Assembly: GCF_002078875.1 (NCBI RefSeq)
Contig: NW_018364561.1
Coordinates: 1 to 64,000 of the forward strand
DNA: 64,000 nt
Direction of reading: 5' to 3'
From: Numida meleagris
Lineage: Eukaryota; Chordata; Aves; Galliformes; Numididae
The notes under the pieces are model-generated. The model saw only the letters and a list, made by a program, of their open reading frames with translations. It was not told where the DNA came from and did no database searches. How positions within the stretch are numbered: position 1 is the stretch's first letter; every line of letters starts with the position of its first letter. Below are positions 25,801-35,700 of this stretch, one piece after another. The translations under genes and the position numbers were made by a program.

Positions 25801-26487
25801 TATAGCAAAGTAACTACCAGGTTCCGGGTTTGCGGTGCTGCATTTTTGAACTGTTATCATATGATATCTGTAATAGTCACATTTTCTCATGTTATTCTGT
25901 TTTCTGGAAAACTTTTCAGTGTTTTGACATTTTTTTCCTCATAATTGTCCATCATAATATCTAGGAAGATTTTGATAGTATTCCTGTTGCATTGCCTTGA
26001 ATGACTTTAGAAGTTCATGTTCATAATTAAGTTTATGACAAAGTAAAACTGTATTTCATTTAAAATTGCATTTCTTTGCAGAGGCAATATGTTGATCTAA
26101 TTTTATTAAACTACAATCAATCTAAAGATCAAGTAGAAAACATGTTGTTCATTGACAGAAAAGTGACCCTTTTTTCCCAAAGTATGACTCAGAAATCTGA
26201 AAATAGAAAAGTCATTGCACCTTGTTTTAATTACAGTGCTTACTACCCGCTAATGCATGTCGTCATATACCGCATGTCATATATTTTAGAGACATATGGG
26301 AAGCACATTGTGCCAGGAAAGTCTGAGCAAAGAAAGCAGACCTGGAAGGAAAGGAGGAAAGCAAACCATGCTAACATTTTGTTTTGCTTTTGCTATGTTA
26401 TTTATCTCCTAGACTTTCCTTCATGAAACAGTATGTAGACCAATATATAACTTTAAGATCTTTAATTTTTACTGTATCTGAGGTTAA
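22867..26487. other. Unique AT-rich non-coding sequence
   Basis: No repeats except A-runs near 23086 and 25141. One open frame beginning after an acceptor-like site at about 26074 is listed separately. Confidence 0.55.
26075..26426 (+). other. Unidentified open frame after an acceptor-like site (weak exon candidate)
   Basis: A pyrimidine-rich tract ending in ttctttgcag precedes an open frame of about 117 codons ending in a stop at 26424. The predicted product has no motif that I recognise, a mixed composition and a hydrophobic C-terminus (FCFCYVIYLL). No repeat match is visible. Codon choice does not distinguish it from background AT-rich sequence. It is most likely chance. Confidence 0.15.
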
Positions 26488-26489
26488 AA

Positions 26490-26640
26490 ATCATACAATC
26501 ATAGAAAATCCTGAGTTGGAAGGGATCCATGAGGATCACTGAGTCCAACTCGTGGACTGACATAGGACCACCCAAAAATGAAACAATACATCTGAGAGTG
26601 TTGTCTAATCACTTCTTGATCTCCAGTAGAACTGATGCTG
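26490..26640 (-). mobile_element. CR1 LINE 3'-end fragment, minus strand
   Basis: A 3' terminus with tcatacaatcatagaa, then 'ctgagttggaagggatccat', 'atcactgagtccaactcgtg', 'ggaccacccaaaaatgaaac' and 'ctgagagtgttgtctaatca'. The wording of its 3' UTR ('accacccaaaaat') is a different CR1 subfamily from most copies in this window. About 150 bp remain. Confidence 0.9.
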
Positions 26641-27299
26641 TAATACTGGTGACTTGAAAGTCTGTCTTTCCCAAAGTGGAAGAATAGCTTGAAGAAAAAG
26701 TTAGGGCTTTTTCCATCCTCCTGGCTTTGTCTCTATCCTTTTTACAAATTGTAAGAAACTATTTGATGTCATAAAGCCTTGATTTTTTTTATGATACCTT
26801 TGCTTTCTGCAAAGTAATTGCCTGGGGTCATCAAAAAATTATCTTTGTCTTTTCCAGCCAAGGGACTATAAATAAGAGATTGATGTACTTTTTATACAGT
26901 ATAGAATGTTACACTCACTTAAACTCACTCTTTTTTTTTTTTTCCTATGCATTATACTGAATGCCCAGGGAAGCATGAAAAGAAATGAAATGTAAACAAC
27001 TAGCCAAGTGTAAAGTTGCTTTTCAACACTAACTGCTTCAGATGCTTTATATCCTACTACAATCCACAAGTAGATTTCTACCACTGAATCATTCAATTAC
27101 AGAATAAATTAGGTGAGAAGAAACCTTCTACTGTAGATCTATGGCTAAAAGTAAAGGTAACTTCACATTTAGATCTTTCTAGATAAAAGATTTCTGAGAT
27201 GTTCTAAGGGCTTTATGAAGCTCAAATGCTTCATAAGCATTTGCATTCAAAAGCATTCAAAAGCTTTAGATTTCTGGTTAAGATTAATGTATTTTATGA
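26641..27299. other. Unique non-coding sequence
   Basis: AT-rich, with a 16-base T run near 26930. Short local duplications of gcattcaaaagc(t) at about 27240-27275 look like replication slippage. No gene seen. Confidence 0.5.
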
Positions 27300-27846
27300 A
27301 GGCTGCTGTGAAGGTAATGCCTCCTATGTTAGCCCACAGTGTCAGAGGCAGGTGGTGGTGGTATGGCAGTAGAGGTTAAACCTTCCCACCAGCATTCTAT
27401 TATATTTTGTTGCTGTGCAACAAATGGCAGCAAAGGGACAGTCTGTCAAAATGACGTTTGACATGGAAGTACATATGAAGCAAAGGTGTGGAACTGAATT
27501 CTTCCATGTGGAAAAAATGGCACCCACTGACATTCATTGGCACTTGCTCAATATTTATGGAGACCAGACACTTTATGTTAGTACAACAAAAGTTGGACTG
27601 CATAGGTAACAGTTACCTAGAAATGATGCCATCATAGCAATCAGTGAAATCAGCTCTGCTGATGCAGATTTTTTGGAGCCCAGCATGCATGGCTAGTGAA
27701 AATGCATAGCTAATGGTAGTGAGTAAGTTGAAAAACAGTGTTTTGTACCTGTGAGTTTGCACTATTAAACAGTTTTATTATGCTCTTTGTATATGCTGTT
27801 GTTGTCGTGGAAATAAATAGAAGGCATTACTTTCGGAGAAACCCAT
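27300..27846 (+). mobile_element. Mariner (Galluhop-like), internally deleted copy, plus strand
   Basis: Left terminus ggctgctgtgaaggtaatgc, right terminus complementary to aggcattactttcggagaaa. The interior keeps a 5' UTR ('tggcagtagaggttaaacct'), the start of the transposase gene, then a deletion at about 27596, and the 3' non-coding part ('gaaaatgcatagctaatggt', 'tgctctttgtatatgctgtt', 'ggaaataaatagaaggcatt'). At about 547 bp it is a non-autonomous, MITE-like derivative of a Tc1/mariner element. A copy with the same deletion architecture lies at 21312 on the other strand. Confidence 0.9.
27451..27609 (+). pseudogene. Mariner transposase N-terminal fragment
   Basis: Starting at the ATG at 27451, the open frame gives about 52 residues. 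They resemble the N-terminal DNA-binding helix-turn-helix domain of mariner transposases: EVHMKQRCGTEFFHVEKMAP, then DIHWHLLNIYGDQTLYVST, matching the family pattern '...IH..L..vYGd....ST'. The family's linker, second helix-turn-helix and catalytic D,D34D domain are all missing because of the internal deletion. The ATG at 27415 is in the same frame, but 27451 is favoured because it follows the untranslated leader and fits the family start. No activity is expected. A truncated binding domain could at most bind element ends. Confidence 0.75.
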
Positions 27847-28256
27847 GTGATCCACAGCTTGCACTACATTAAATTGTAGTCTGAGCTTTAGCTTGAAAAA
27901 TGCACTATGTAATTAAGGCTAGATTGTGCTCTGCTCTGCTACATAAAATAAAAACTTTGGTTTGGTATGTTTAAGAGAACTCCCAGCTGTCTAAGAAATT
28001 CCTCTTTATATTTGAACAGAGATAAAAAATTTCCCATTAAGATATAGATTAACTCTTCAAGTGACATTTCATAGAATCCTAGATGGGTTAGGGGCCTTAA
28101 AGACCATCTAGTTCCAACCCCTGGCTGTGGGCAGGGCTGATACCCACCAGATCATTATGCACAGGGCCCTATCCAACATGAACATGAATGCCTCCAATGA
28201 CGAGGCATCCACAGCTTCAGTGGGTAATGTATTCCAGTACCTCACAACCTGATAAG

Positions 28257-28491
28257 NNNNNNNNNNNNNNNNNNNNNNNNNNNNNNNNNNNNNNNNNNNN
28301 NNNNNNNNNNNNNNNNNNNNNNNNNNNNNNNNNNNNNNNNNNNNNNNNNNNNNNNNNNNNNNNNNNNNNNNNNNNNNNNNNNNNNNNNNNNNNNNNNNNN
28401 NNNNNNNNNNNNNNNNNNNNNNNNNNNNNNNNNNNNNNNNNNNNNNNNNNNNNNNNNNNNNNNNNNNNNNNNNNNNNNNNNNNNNNNNNNN
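28257..28491. other. Assembly gap (235 N)
   Basis: Unsequenced bases inside the CR1. By comparison with the CR1 at 54119, about 440 bp separate the phrases on either side, so either this copy has an internal deletion or the gap length is an estimate. Confidence 0.99.
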
Positions 28492-28741
28492 CTTCCAGCC
28501 TACAAGTGCACATGGCTGGCTCATGTCCATCTTTTCATCCACCAGGACTCCAACTCCTCTGCAGAGCTGCTCTCAAGGAGCTATCCTACTTTGTAGACAT
28601 AACTGGGATTGCCTCAACCCAAGTGCAACACCCTGCCCTTGACTTTGTTGAACACCATTAGGTTCAAATGGGCCCACTTCTCAAGCTCATCCAAGTACCT
28701 GTGGATGATATCCCTTCCTTCTACTCTGTCAACTGTGCCAC

Positions 28742-28981
28742 TTATCTTGGTGTGATCAGCAAGTCTGCTGAGTGTGCACTCGATCCTTTGTCTATGTAAT
28801 TAATAAAGATGTTGACAAGCATCGGTCTCAAGACAGACCCCTGGGGGACATCACTCATCACTAGCCTCCACTTGGACATGTAGCTGTTGACCACAACTCT
28901 CTGGCTGTCACCATCCAGCCAATTCTTTATCCACTGTATAGTCTGTTCCATGATCTTCCCAGGTGTAGATGTGAGGCTCAC
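28742..28981 (-). pseudogene. CR1 ORF2 reverse-transcriptase fragment
   Basis: A 79-codon open segment. From its N-terminus it carries [12 protein letters not shown] (RT finger region), a short deletion relative to other copies, then [18 protein letters not shown] (palm, residues about 38-55) and [10 protein letters not shown]. The catalytic DD motif lies just downstream out of frame and reads ADH. Non-functional. Confidence 0.85.
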
Positions 28982-29652
28982 TGGCCTCTATTTCCTTGGG
29001 TCTTCCTTTCTACCTTTCTTAAAAATGGGACAGACGTTTCCCTTTTTCCAGTCACCAGAGATTTCACCTGACAACCATCACTTTTCAAGTATGATGGAGA
29101 GTGGCTTGGCAACCACGTCAGCCAGTTCCTTCGAGACCCTGAGTTTCATGTTGTCTGGCCCCATTGGCTTGTACACATTCAGTCTCATCAAGCAGCCCTG
29201 GACTCGCTCTGCTCTTGCAGTGGGAGAGAGGCCTAGATGTTCAGGGCAAGAGAGTTCAGAGATGGACAGTTAACCTGACTGCCAGTGAAGATTGAGGGGA
29301 AGAACTCCTTGAGTACATCAGCCTTCTCCATGTCTGTTGAAGCCAGCTCTCCATTCTCATTTTTGAGAGGGAGCACGCTCTCCTTTTTCTGTCTCTTCCA
29401 ACCAGTGTACCTAAAGAATCCCTTCTTGCTTTTTTTTACATCTCTCACCAAGCTGAGTTCTGTCTGCACCTTGGTTTTTCTGATCCCATCTTGGCATGTC
29501 CAGACAGCATTGCTGTATTCTTCCCAGGCCACCCATCCCCACTTCCACTGCCTGTACCTTTCGTTCGTTTCACCAGCAGGTTCTTGCAGAGCCTGGTTTC
29601 TTGCCTCCTCTGCTTGATTTTTTATACCAGGTGACGGAGAACTCTTGTGTTC

Positions 29653-29976
29653 TCATAAAAGTGTCCTTAAAATGCTGCCAGCTCTGTTCCATTCCTGTGT
29701 TCCTATAGACAGCTTCCCAGGGGACCTCATCCAATAATTCCTTGAACCGTCAAAAGATCTCTCTGCTGAAGTTTGGGTGCTGCCTCCGCTCTTCGTCATG
29801 CCCATATTCCTTGAGATCATGAACTCAACCAGTTTGTGGTTGCTACAGCCCAGGACAATTCCAGTGTTACCCTCTTTAATGATCTCCTCTGCATCAGTGA
29901 GCACCAGGTCCAATAAAGCTTCACCTCCGGTTGGTCTGTCCAATATCTGGACCAGGAAGTAGTCCTCAGCAGACAC
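29653..29976 (-). pseudogene. CR1 ORF2 endonuclease C-terminal fragment
   Basis: A 107-codon open segment. Motifs seen are YFLVQILDRPTGGEALLDLV (residues about 6-25), LTDAEEIIKEG and LGCSNHKLVEFMISR (about 43-57), the last containing the SxH-type element of APE-like endonucleases (SNH here; SDH in functional relatives). It then runs into the linker. It is preceded out of frame at 29817-30044 by the GNFNHPD motif, so the endonuclease is split by frameshift. Confidence 0.8.
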
Positions 29977-30349
29977 CAGGTGTCACTGTTTTTCCAGAAG
30001 ACATCTGGGTGGTTGAAATTCCCCATCAAAATAAGAGCATGCATGATACTTCTTGTATCTGAAATAAGAAGGCCTGGTCAACAGGCTGCCCTTGATCAGG
30101 TGGCCAGTAGTAGACTCCAGCCACCAGATGTCCTTTATTGGTCTAATCCCTAATTTTAAACCACAAGCTCTCGATCTGATCATGGCTGTTTCTCAGAGGC
30201 AAGCTCTTCACAGTCTTTTCACTTCTTAACATAGAGTGCAACTTCCCCAGTCTTCTTGCCCTGCCTTAAAACTTGTAGCCCTCAGTCCTATCCATTAGTA
30301 TATCATATATCCATCTGTGCAGTTGCATAGATCCTTAAACTAACTTCTG

Positions 30350-30727
30350 AACCACAGAGTCACAGAATTGTAGGGATTGGAAGGGACCTCAAAAGATCAT
30401 TGAGTCCAAGCCCCCGGCTAAAGCGGGTGCAGTCTTCATTTCCCCAGGCTGAACAGACCCAGGTTACTCAGCCCTTCCTCACACAGAAGATGCTCCAGGC
30501 CCTTCGTCATCTTTGTGGCTGCCTGCTGGACTCTTTCCTGGAGATCCGTGTCTTTTTGTTGCAGGGAGCCCAGAACTGGACACTGTATTCTAAATGTGGC
30601 CTCACCAGCGCAGAGTAGAGGGAGAGAATCACCTCCCTCAACCTGCAGGCCATGCTCTTTTTAATGCATCCCAGGATACCTTTGGACTTCTTGGCCACAA
30701 GGGCACACTGCTGGCTCATGGCCAGCC
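30350..30727 (-). mobile_element. CR1 LINE, minus strand, internally deleted
   Basis: Starts at accacagagtcacagaattg (3' end) and 'gattggaagggacctcaaaa', then at about 30432 jumps from 'ctaaagcgggtgcag' to 'tttccccaggctgaacagac' in the end of ORF2. It continues to 'ctgctggctcatggccagcc'. Its 3' end abuts the 5' end of the previous CR1 within about 10 bp, so two CR1 copies stand in tandem. Confidence 0.92.
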
Positions 30728-32484
30728 ACGTGAGCCATGGTGTTTTGTCCAGCTGAAATGAAAGACATTAGAAAGGACTTTAAATCCTGTAAGGTCTGTG
30801 TGGTAGGGCAGAGGTGTAGGGTAACTGAACGACAACAGGATCCAGGACTCTTCCAGAAACTGATATTGAAGAATATCAGGTCTGTAGAAACAAGACTCTG
30901 TTGTCTGTTGCAAGAACACCTACTTAACTGTTTTATTGTTTGTATAAACGCTTTACATCTGTGACAAGTATGAGTAACATTAGAAGGCAACAAACATAAT
31001 GTTGCTGGTAGTGTGTTTAGAACACTGCAGAGGAGTGAGTTTTTATATTTCATCATTTATGCCTCAAATTCTTCAACCTCAGGTCCTAGAAATTGGCCTT
31101 GTTTGAGGTGAAATTGTTAACACTGCCTGATCTGCAGTTACTAACGAGTAAATTAAGATCACTTGAGAAGAAGTCAGCATCTCAGAAAGCATAGGCTTGC
31201 TGTACCAATGCGTGCATTCTAACAAGAAAGCTGCAAAATACTCTTTGTGCTTTGGCTGTCCCACAGACTAGTGTTACATTCAATGAAAGTAGTACTTTCT
31301 GCAAACAACATGGACCAGTAGATGGCCTGTCATCTTCCCTTTATATCTTCCTTTGAAATAATGCCTATAGAGATGCTGAAAAGTTTTAAACTTGTTATTT
31401 CAAAACAAAATCCCATGTAATAGAAAGTTAAAAGTGTGGCAAAGAAAGAAACAAAGGAATATATCTCCTGAATAAAGACAAGTAAGAAATGCTTCAGATC
31501 CTTTTGACTTTGAACAATTTTTTTTCTGTTACACTTCTCTTTTTGAAGGTGTCCATGTTAAAAACAGTTGTGCAGCAGACAAGTCGTTTTTCTGAACTGG
31601 ATAGTTTTGAGGTTAGATTACTGAGAGAGGAAAGAGATCAAAATTTGAGAAAGTGGCTGACAGCTTCCGAAAGTTGTAATAAACAACTGACTTTAAGGCA
31701 GCTACGAGCATTTCCAGAATTTTCTATCTGAACCTTTTGCATTGCAGTCATTAACTTGTACTTGAGTAGTGGTTATTTGGATGCTATGTTGCATTATCAA
31801 GGGGATTATAAAAGCCTTTTGAAACCAGCATGTTCTACTTTACACTGTAATAACCTCATCAGTGTTGTACCAATCATCACTAGATTCATTTTTGCCATGG
31901 AAACTAATTTAGCTTGCTTGGAGAATTCATAATAGCATTTTTCTTTGCTCGGTTTTCTTTCTAAAATGGTGACTTGAAATTTGACAAACAGGATCCTGTG
32001 TAAAGGACTTCAAATTTTACCATACTGTATACCCTAGTTTTATTAGTATTATCATAGGTGCTATAAAAGAGATAATCTTTTATTTTCTCAATACAGAGAA
32101 AGAATAATTTTCTCTTCTTGGTGAGGACTTACAGGACATTAATATGTGCCTCTTTATTAAAAGATCTTCAGGCCATGAAACTTGGATTTCAGAAAAATTC
32201 AGAGACACAAAAAATAGTATTCACTGTGAATACTCAGGTAAGAAATCCAGAATTGAAATTAGAATCTGAGTCTTAATTAGGAAGATGACTATTCTCACCA
32301 AAAACTTGCAAATGGATTTGTGACCTTAGTTAGGAATTCACTTCTAGACATTGTTTTCCCCACTTAGTAAGGGTTCCTAGATTTCAGGCCTCTGTATATT
32401 TGTTTTCTAAGCCTTGACAGAGGATATTTTCTTTGTCCAGATGGTCACTGTTAACCATTGTTAATGATCACTGCTGACCATTGT
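30728..32484. other. Unique AT-rich non-coding sequence
   Basis: No transposon recognised. Contains the exon candidate at 31549 listed separately. Confidence 0.55.
31549..31731 (+). other. Unidentified open frame behind a strong acceptor-like site (weak exon candidate)
   Basis: A long pyrimidine tract (tttttttctgttacacttct, ctttttgaag) ends at 31548 in AAG, a good splice-acceptor context. Downstream, 60 codons are open to a TGA at 31729-31731. The predicted segment is strongly charged (FSELDSFEVRLLREERDQ; LRKWLTASESCNKQLTLRQL), unlike typical translated AT-rich noise, but matches no family that I can name. No donor or partner exon is recognised, so if real it would be a terminal exon. No nearby AATAAA outside the frame was noticed. 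Confidence 0.18.
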
Positions 32485-32775
32485 TAGGACAAGGGGGACA
32501 GGACAAGAGGGAATGGTTTTAAACTGAGACAGAGGAGATTTAGGCTAGACATTAGGAGGAAGTTTTTCGCTCAGAGGGTGGTGACGCACTGGAACAGGTT
32601 GCCCAGGGCGGTTGTGGATGCCCTATCCCTGGAGGCATTCAAGGCCAGGCTGGACGTGGCTCTGGGCAGCCTGGTTTAGTGGCTGCGACCCTGCACTCAG
32701 CAGGGGGGATGAAAACTCGATGATCTTTGAGGTCCTTTTCAACCCAGGTCATTTTATTATTCTATGTTTCTATGA
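32485..32775 (+). mobile_element. CR1 LINE 3' fragment, plus strand, relatively young
   Basis: Well preserved end of ORF2 and 3' UTR: 'taggacaagggggacaggac', 'ggagatttaggctagacatt', 'gacgcactggaacaggttgc', 'ctgcactcagcagggggga', 'gaaaactcgatgatcttt', and terminal attattctatgtttctatg. Its last 200 bp match the copy at 47615 with only about ten differences by eye, so both belong to one late subfamily. Confidence 0.95.
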
Positions 32776-35700
32776 CTGTTAAAACAGATTGGATCAGTCA
32801 GCAATGTAATGCCTTAGATGATAATATGCTGTGATCTTCTCTTCAGAGAACATAGAATTTTGCCAGATACCGTATGATGATAATCTAGCTTTAGACAAAA
32901 GAGTTTTTCAAGAGGTCTCTCTCTGCCATGATACCAGGACATTTTTGTTCAGATAAGGATCTCACAGTAGTGATTTCAGGCTCTACTTTTCCAAATTACA
33001 TCAAGTGAGACTTCAACCAACACTAATAGTGGTCTGTAAAAACTTAAATTTAGCTGATTTACAGTAAGTTAGTGATCTGGCACTTAGAAGGACTGTGTAA
33101 TAAATGGAGCGTTGAGTTGAGATCATAATTTATTGAATGGAAAGCATGATCAGTCAAAGACTCCAGCTTCTCTGCCAATCTGTTTTCAAATTAACCCACA
33201 TAAAAGTATGATAAGGTTAGAAAAAGCCTGTGTTTAATGATGCCTTCCTTCTGAGGCTGTATGCTTCCTATGACTTGTAGGACTTGATTAAAATATCTTA
33301 TATCCTTTAAGGGTGAAATAAGAAGTGATTTACGTTTGGTAATTACTCTTGCTCTCTGACAGCCTTCAGATCTTGTTGAAGCACTTATTTTAAAGGGCTG
33401 ATGTCTACCCTTGGTACAACACATAGAAAATAAGACCTTAGGTCCTTAAAGACCTGAAACTTACTATGTGCTTAAAGATGGTAATTCTCACCAAAAATGA
33501 TTAGAAGTGGGAGTAATTTGTTGCGGTTCAGACTGAACCTTGGCATCATCTCTGTAAAGTAACCCTCAATTAGGTTTTAAAAGCAGTGCCTTCTGCAAAT
33601 ATGCTTTAACAGAAAGCTGGATGAAGGAATGTGAGAGAAAGTCTCCCATACCTTGACTGGAACACCTTGTTGAACACATTCCTGCTTTGGAAACTGAATT
33701 TTTCACGAAATGGTTGTGTGGAGCTTCTCAAACTTACTCTCAGGCCAACACGTGTTGATGTGATGTGTGTATTGACAGTAAATGCTAACAACTGACATCA
33801 GATTCACCTTGCCCAGGCTGTGCTCCTGAATCCCCATGTTTCTTTGCAGCGGTGTTTTGGCTTCTTCCACTCTAGTTGCATGATCAGCACAGTGCAGCTA
33901 TTCTGTGATGACTGTTGTTTTATTCCCTGAAAGACTAGTGTGTTCCAAAAGTTTGTTGTTATGTTATTCTGCTATATCATGCACAATATGGCACACAGAT
34001 GGTGCAGACTGAAATCCATTTAAAAGCTGTACGTGTTATCTATAGCAGGCAATGTTTCACACTCATATAGCAGAATGGATATTGCTGCCACTACGGAGAT
34101 GTTTTATTTAGTCTGATGTTTTCAGCTTTGCTGTTTCCCAGCTCCTCCTGTTAATCAGACCACAGATGTACCTTATCTGGCAGTGCACTTTGTCAGGCCC
34201 TTGTACAAAACACTATCATCTGATAATTTCTAAGCTGACAAAATTATTTGAAAACTTCTGAATGGTACTGTTAAAACTTTGCCTGGTGAAAGCTTATCTA
34301 TTACATCTGATTTTTTCAGATTCATAATGACTTCATGCCTCTTTACAACAAGGATTTCTAAAGCCAATAATTAGTGACTGAGATACTTTTACTGTATTTT
34401 TTACTATAAGCTTTTGCTACACAAGACCTCACATTTGCCTAAAAATCTTTTGATAATTTCAACACTTGTTATTTCCACGTTATGAACAATATATCTAGAA
34501 CAAGCTCTTTGTTTTCTTGGTGAGTAGCATGTTGATATTGAGATCAACATGAGAGGTTCTTTTGTTTGATTATTTATTTACTAAAGGTAATGGGATAAGG
34601 ATTGCTCAGGTCTCTGTCCTAACTGAGTCAAACATGCCGTCTTGAGATGTCATGGTATCAGTATACTTTTGTAGAAACCAAAACTTTAAGGTAGCTGATA
34701 GACTTGGTTCACTGACAGCTGTAAAAGTGCCTATCAGATTACCAGAGAAGGCAGAGAACACAACCACCATCTGCCTTACTTCTCTCTCAGTTGAAGAGTG
34801 CTAAGTATTATTTTACTTTTAACTCCTTTCAGTCTGAAGATACAGTTAAGCAGTAGTATACTAGGGCAACGTCTGCATTCTTTTTTTACCTATTAATGAA
34901 TGAGAATAATGGCATTTTAGCATCTGAGATTTACAGAGACAAAAGAACCTCTTTAGTGTATTCTACTGCTATATTATCAAAGTCAAGAAATTTCACATTT
35001 TGATTGCCTTTCTGTCTTAGTCAAGGAATGGTGATCTCATTTATGCCTGAATTTCATTTGGTGGTTGGTGTTCTTCTTGAAAATATGTATGAGAATATAG
35101 AAGTTATTTTTCTTAAAAAAAAAAGTATGCTTGATCTCATTGGGTAACATCTTCTTAAAAGTGACAAGGGAAGTTTTATAGATTATGCCAGTGATTTCAT
35201 CTTTATCACTACAAGTGACAAGGTGACAATTCAAAATATTTCTATTTGTAATAGCATTGTTTGCAAAGTTGAACTCAAGTATCTTCTCCTTCTGTGTTCC
35301 TTCTTTGACTGGATTAGGTTGCTGAACAGAAAACTTCCAGCGATACCAATACTTAGAAATAAATCAGCTACAGTCCTGCCAGTATCTGTTCCATCCATGC
35401 TCCTGAATCCTTTAACTTGTACTGTTGATGTATAAAATACACCACATTATGACACTGAAAGGATCTTAGGTACATGCGATTTTTTTTGCCTTTGTTGCGA
35501 GGAAATTATTGATTTAACAGCTTGATACTCACAATGTTTATTAAACAGTAGAAGATTTTTATTTTCTCTCTAGCTAAAGGACAGACTAAACCAGTGGCAG
35601 TGCTTCCTTTTACTCAAATACTGAAGTTTCCCATGAAGCTGATCTACTAGACATGATATTGTTGTTGTTATGTTAATATAATTTTTATCTAATGAGTTTA

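Larger units (their letters stand above)
28068..30340 (-). mobile_element. Long CR1 LINE, minus strand, with assembly gap
   Basis: 3' end at left (tttcatagaatcctag; 'gaccatctagttccaacccc'; 'gctgtgggcagggctgat'), interrupted by Ns at 28257-28491. It then runs through ORF2: C-terminal tail, RT palm (motif at about 28745-28770 reads LADH, the second aspartate lost), RT N-terminus and linker (29233-29532). The endonuclease C-terminal part follows (29653-30180, with GNFNHPDVFW at about 30000), reaching 'gtagccctcag' near 30290. With 2.3 kb it is one of the two longest CR1 copies here. Stops and frameshifts divide every domain. Confidence 0.94.

Noticed and set aside
28188..28661. Open frames on both strands across the 28.3-kb gap
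   Set aside because: They are created by undefined bases; the flanks are CR1.
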